Shown in pieces: positions 60,947-64,000 of a DNA stretch of 64,000 bases. This DNA comes from Lithobates sylvaticus. Taxonomy: Eukaryota; Chordata; Amphibia; Anura; Ranidae. Each line of letters opens with the position of its first letter. The first letter of the stretch is position 1. The notes below the pieces were generated by a model that was not told where the DNA came from, made no database searches, and saw nothing but the letters and a program-made list of their open reading frames with translations. Made by a program: the position numbers and the translations under genes. The stretch lies in assembly GCA_028564925.1 (NCBI GenBank), contig CM053029.1, positions 190,212,940-190,276,939 on the forward strand, given 5' to 3'.

Positions 60947-62210
60947 CTGCTAGGCCAGAGCACTGTCACAGGGGAACAGGTCATATTCTCCCCCATACCT
61001 GGCAGTGGCAGGTATTTCTACTGGCTGCAGAGGAGCAAGGAGATGCCAGAAAGGGACAGTAATGACAGTTTAGGGGGTTGGTGGGCATGATGATAGTGGG
61101 TAACAGTGGGAATAGAATAATGGGGTCTGCTGTTGATGGTTTCCTTCTAAAAATATCAATGCCTGACTGTGTCTGGCCTACAATTTTCCAAAACCCAGAA
61201 TAAATATGCAAAACATAAGTGTCAGCATCACCGATCTTTGTGTTAGGGACCAAAGCTTCAACATAACAACCAGGCAATACACATTTAAGGATAGATCAGT
61301 TGTAGCAGCTTTTTTTTCTCATGACAGGTAAGCCAGGCAGCAATGGCGTTATTACAGGGGAACGGCAAGGCTACTATGCTGGGGACATGAGGGAAGTTTT
61401 TTTTTTACTATCATCCTAAGGTGGAAAACCTGCTTAATGGCCAGCCGAACAAAGTGGATTTCTTCACTTTTATTTGTCATTGATCCCCTAAGCCTAGGAG
61501 TGAAAATCAGAAGTATGTCTTATCCCATACCATGTGCTGCATGTGTGATGGAGGCTTGGAGAGGGACTTAAGACTGAGCAGAGCTGGGTCTCTGCAAGCA
61601 TTAAGTCACCTTCCATTTTATTAATCTTCCAGTAGGAGCAGCAAATGTTTTTCCCTTCAGTTACTTTCTAACCCCTGTATTAATCATTCACTATAACAGC
61701 CCATTAATGTCTCCTAACTTTTTAAAGATGACAAATTTGATTTGACTGATTTCAATCAGCGTTAGGGTTCAGTCCCATGGGGCACAGGGACCACTTAAAT
61801 GCCTTAGTATTTCCCATAACGATTTGTTACAATCCAGCTTCCCAGCCAGTTAGTCGGTGTGCTGCTGTTGTGTTTTTCTTTTTTTGGCCAGCATTTACTT
61901 TTAAGTGGTTTTGGATTTGATGGGTTACTGTGAAATCTGGAAGCCCTTTTTCCTTGAAGTGTGAAGTTTAGCTACATACAATAACTCATTTAATGATAAT
62001 GCATTGATACAGCTCTTTTATATTTTTTGTCTAATGCTATTGTTCTTCGAATGTTTTTTGTAGGCTTGCACTTAGGTAAGCAGAGGCACAACTCATATAT
62101 CATGAGATACTTTGTATACTTGGGGTTAACCCATCGCTGTCCCACACCACTTAGGTGTGTTGTGAGGATGTAGAGCATATCACTATAACTGGTTTGTTTT
62201 CCCTATAATC
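60947..62210. other. No gene seen
   Basis: About 1.3 kb without recognisable coding or repeat structure; a 98-codon minus frame at 60981-61277 has no motif. Confidence 0.5.
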
Positions 62211-63271
62211 TTAAGCCTCGTACACACAATCGGATAGTTGGCCAACATAACCGTTGGCCCAAACTTGTCTTGCATACAAACAGCAAGGAATTGTCGGCCA
62301 ACAAATACGAACATAGTGACGTACTACGTTGTTTTTCAGCTCTTTAGCGCCACCCTTTGGGCTCCTTCTGCTAATTTCATGTTAGTAGAAGTTTGGTGAG
62401 TGTTGATTCGCGCTTTTCATTTCGCACTTTACATTTTGCGCTTTTCAGTTAGTTTCTGAACGGCCGTTCGTCAACCTGCCATGTTGTGGAATCGGAGGAG
62501 ATAACGTGTTATTTATTATTGGCCTTGGAGTTATTGCTTTGACATTTTTTGGTTGAATAATAATGATTTGATTTGGTATATTTTCTATATTTTTGGATGC
62601 ATAGAATGCACTTTTTGGTTAAGTTTTATTGGCAGATAGCATGTCTAATTTTGTTTTGAATTTTTTTTTTGTGTTTTACTTCAAATGACAGTTTGGGCAG
62701 GTACATTTAAAAAAAAATACAATGTAAAATTGACAAGGGACACCAACATAGTTGTATCTTTGAGCTTAAAAACTAGGGGAAAATGGTGTTGTGGTAACTT
62801 GCCCAAAAAATAAAAAAAAATGCATAATAATATTATTCTTGATATCACTAGAAAAAAAAAGCCTTTGAAAATTAGTTTACAATAACTCCATCAGTATCAC
62901 CAGCAAACCAGCTTCATTATTATCCCATTAAAGAAGAAGAGAATGTGCGCTGCATTTCGAGATTTCATAATTGGCCACATCACGAATATTAATTCTCCAT
63001 TACGAACGCTAGTTTACAAGACCAACCACTTCTTGCTTGCATGCGTGTTTGTACTTTGGACTTTTGTCCGACGGACTTGTGTACACACGCTCGGAAAATC
63101 CGACAACAGACATTTGTCCGCGGAAAGATTTAAAACCTGTGATCCAACATTTGTCAGCGGAAAATCCAACAACAATTGTCCGATGGAGCATACACAGGGT
63201 CGGATTTTCTGCTAACAGCCTGTCATCACACATTTCCCATCGGAAAATCCAATCGTGTGTATGAGGCTTAA
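62211..63271. mobile_element. 1-kb Harbinger-type nonautonomous element
   Basis: AGCCTCGTACACACAATCGG at 62214 faces CCAATCGTGTGTATGAGGCT ending 63268. The flanks read TTA on the left and TTA/TAA on the right; TTAA can be read on both sides, so Harbinger versus piggyBac is not settled by the duplication alone. The right 250 bp match 15787-16010. There is no transposase. Confidence 0.75.
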
Positions 63272-63526
63272 CAGAGGCCATTTATTTTCCCCTAGGTTTT
63301 TTGGCCTATGCTATACTTCTAGAGACGATTGAGCCTGTAAATATCTACAGTCCGAGTCTCTTTTCCATTGCAATTAACCGTGGCCTTTGTGTTCCTCTGC
63401 TCTCATGACGTGCCTTTGGGGCTATTTACACCCCACTCCAGCCTCCCCTACTTTGCTGTGTCTCCACCTTGGAAATGTATCGTATTATTGGTTATTTAGG
63501 TGAGCGGTTTTCTTGATATGGGTTAC

Positions 63527-63690
63527 AAATTATTTTTCTTTCCACCTTTTTCCTCTCTCACTGTTTTGGCTCTCCATCCCTTTCCTGTTTTCTTTTCGCC
63601 TCCCCCCCATTCCATCCCACATTTCCTTCCTCCCCTCCCTTCTTTTCTTCCTTATCCTGTTCCTTCTATTTCCTCCCTTTTTTTCTGTAC
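63527..63690. repeat. Polypyrimidine tract
   Basis: About 160 bp of almost pure C/T on the plus strand, interrupted by few purines. It generates the short frames seen here. Confidence 0.8.
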
Positions 63691-63894
63691 CCAAACTGTT
63701 AGCTCTTTGCTATCTGAATATATGGTTACACCGGTGTCCTGCCTTTGGCCCCTTTGCTGTTCCCCAGTGGTAAGTGACAGTAATACCCTAATCCCCTATC
63801 TATTTTGCTCATGCTTTACAATTGCCTATACCTTCTTGTTTGCTATTATTTATTTTGTTATCTCATCATCAGATTTTACTTATTACTGTTCCTC

Positions 63895-63925
63895 CTGAAG
63901 AAACAGTAAATTTCCGCAAAACATG
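63895..63925 (+). other. Second CTGAAGA...CAAAAC motif
   Basis: CTGAAGA at 63895-63901, a short A/T-rich stretch, then GCAAAACATGTAG parallels CTGAAGA...GCGAAACGCGTAG at 34650. The central stem is not preserved. Probably the same retroelement tail, decayed. Confidence 0.3.
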
Positions 63926-64000
63926 TAGAGGATGTTTGTGCACTGAAGACTAATTATGTTCCACTGTGGAATATATACAGCACTAGTGTAATGTGTATTG

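Overview
This window is repeat-dense vertebrate intergenic DNA, most likely from a true frog (Ranidae). That placement is an inference from memory: the many short elements ending in GCCCCGTACACACG, TTAACCACTTC, TTAACCTCCCTGGCGG and GGCCCCTTTCACAC are of the kind I associate with ranid genomes, and an Ngaro element with an SGNH hydrolase also fits an amphibian. I found no host protein-coding gene, tRNA or rRNA. Nearly everything that can be explained is mobile DNA, much of it nested. Two assembly gaps lie at 4334-4828 and 59374-59836.

Layout. 1-2690 (minus): fossil retroviral pol, split by a hAT-type element (1546-2381). 3077-4333: decayed L1/Tx1-like LINE. 4829-11580: a Ty3-type LTR retrotransposon whose Gag resembles the PNMA family, with a canonical -1 frameshift signal, a long Pol frame and a 3' LTR; its 5' end is lost in the gap. 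13094-15732: a TTAA-flanked (piggyBac-type) element carrying two hAT insertions. 18562-20885: hAT-type element filled with C-rich minisatellite. 20930-26510: degenerate minisatellites and plain sequence. 26514-28472: terminal-repeat element with two inner insertions. 28936-33991: a 5-kb TTAA-flanked element with a 1.1-kb palindrome and 345-bp tandem repeats. 36000-52487: many hAT, TTAA and TTA-flanked (Harbinger-type) miniature elements, one four-level nest (40704-42209), one SINE with a Pol III promoter, and a 2.6-kb hAT element (46956-49579). 52598-58625: an Ngaro tyrosine-recombinase retrotransposon with Gag-like, RT/RNase H, recombinase and SGNH hydrolase frames. 58800-64000: more miniature elements.

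How the parts relate. The strongest evidence is structural: matched terminal inverted repeats next to matched target-site duplications. Seven hAT-type insertions have 8-bp duplications (CTCAGAAG, ACTATATG, CTTTGGTC, CCTGGCGG, GTATCAGG, CTGATTGG, and GAGACAGC/GACACAGC with one mismatch). TTA-flanked elements often sit edge to edge, as if new copies land on the TTA at the border of old ones. The items most worth follow-up are the frameshift signal of the PNMA-like Ty3 element, the four-ORF Ngaro element with a repeat-coded Gag, a small hairpin element with an 11-14-bp duplication seen twice, and the habit of the hAT elements here of carrying private minisatellites.
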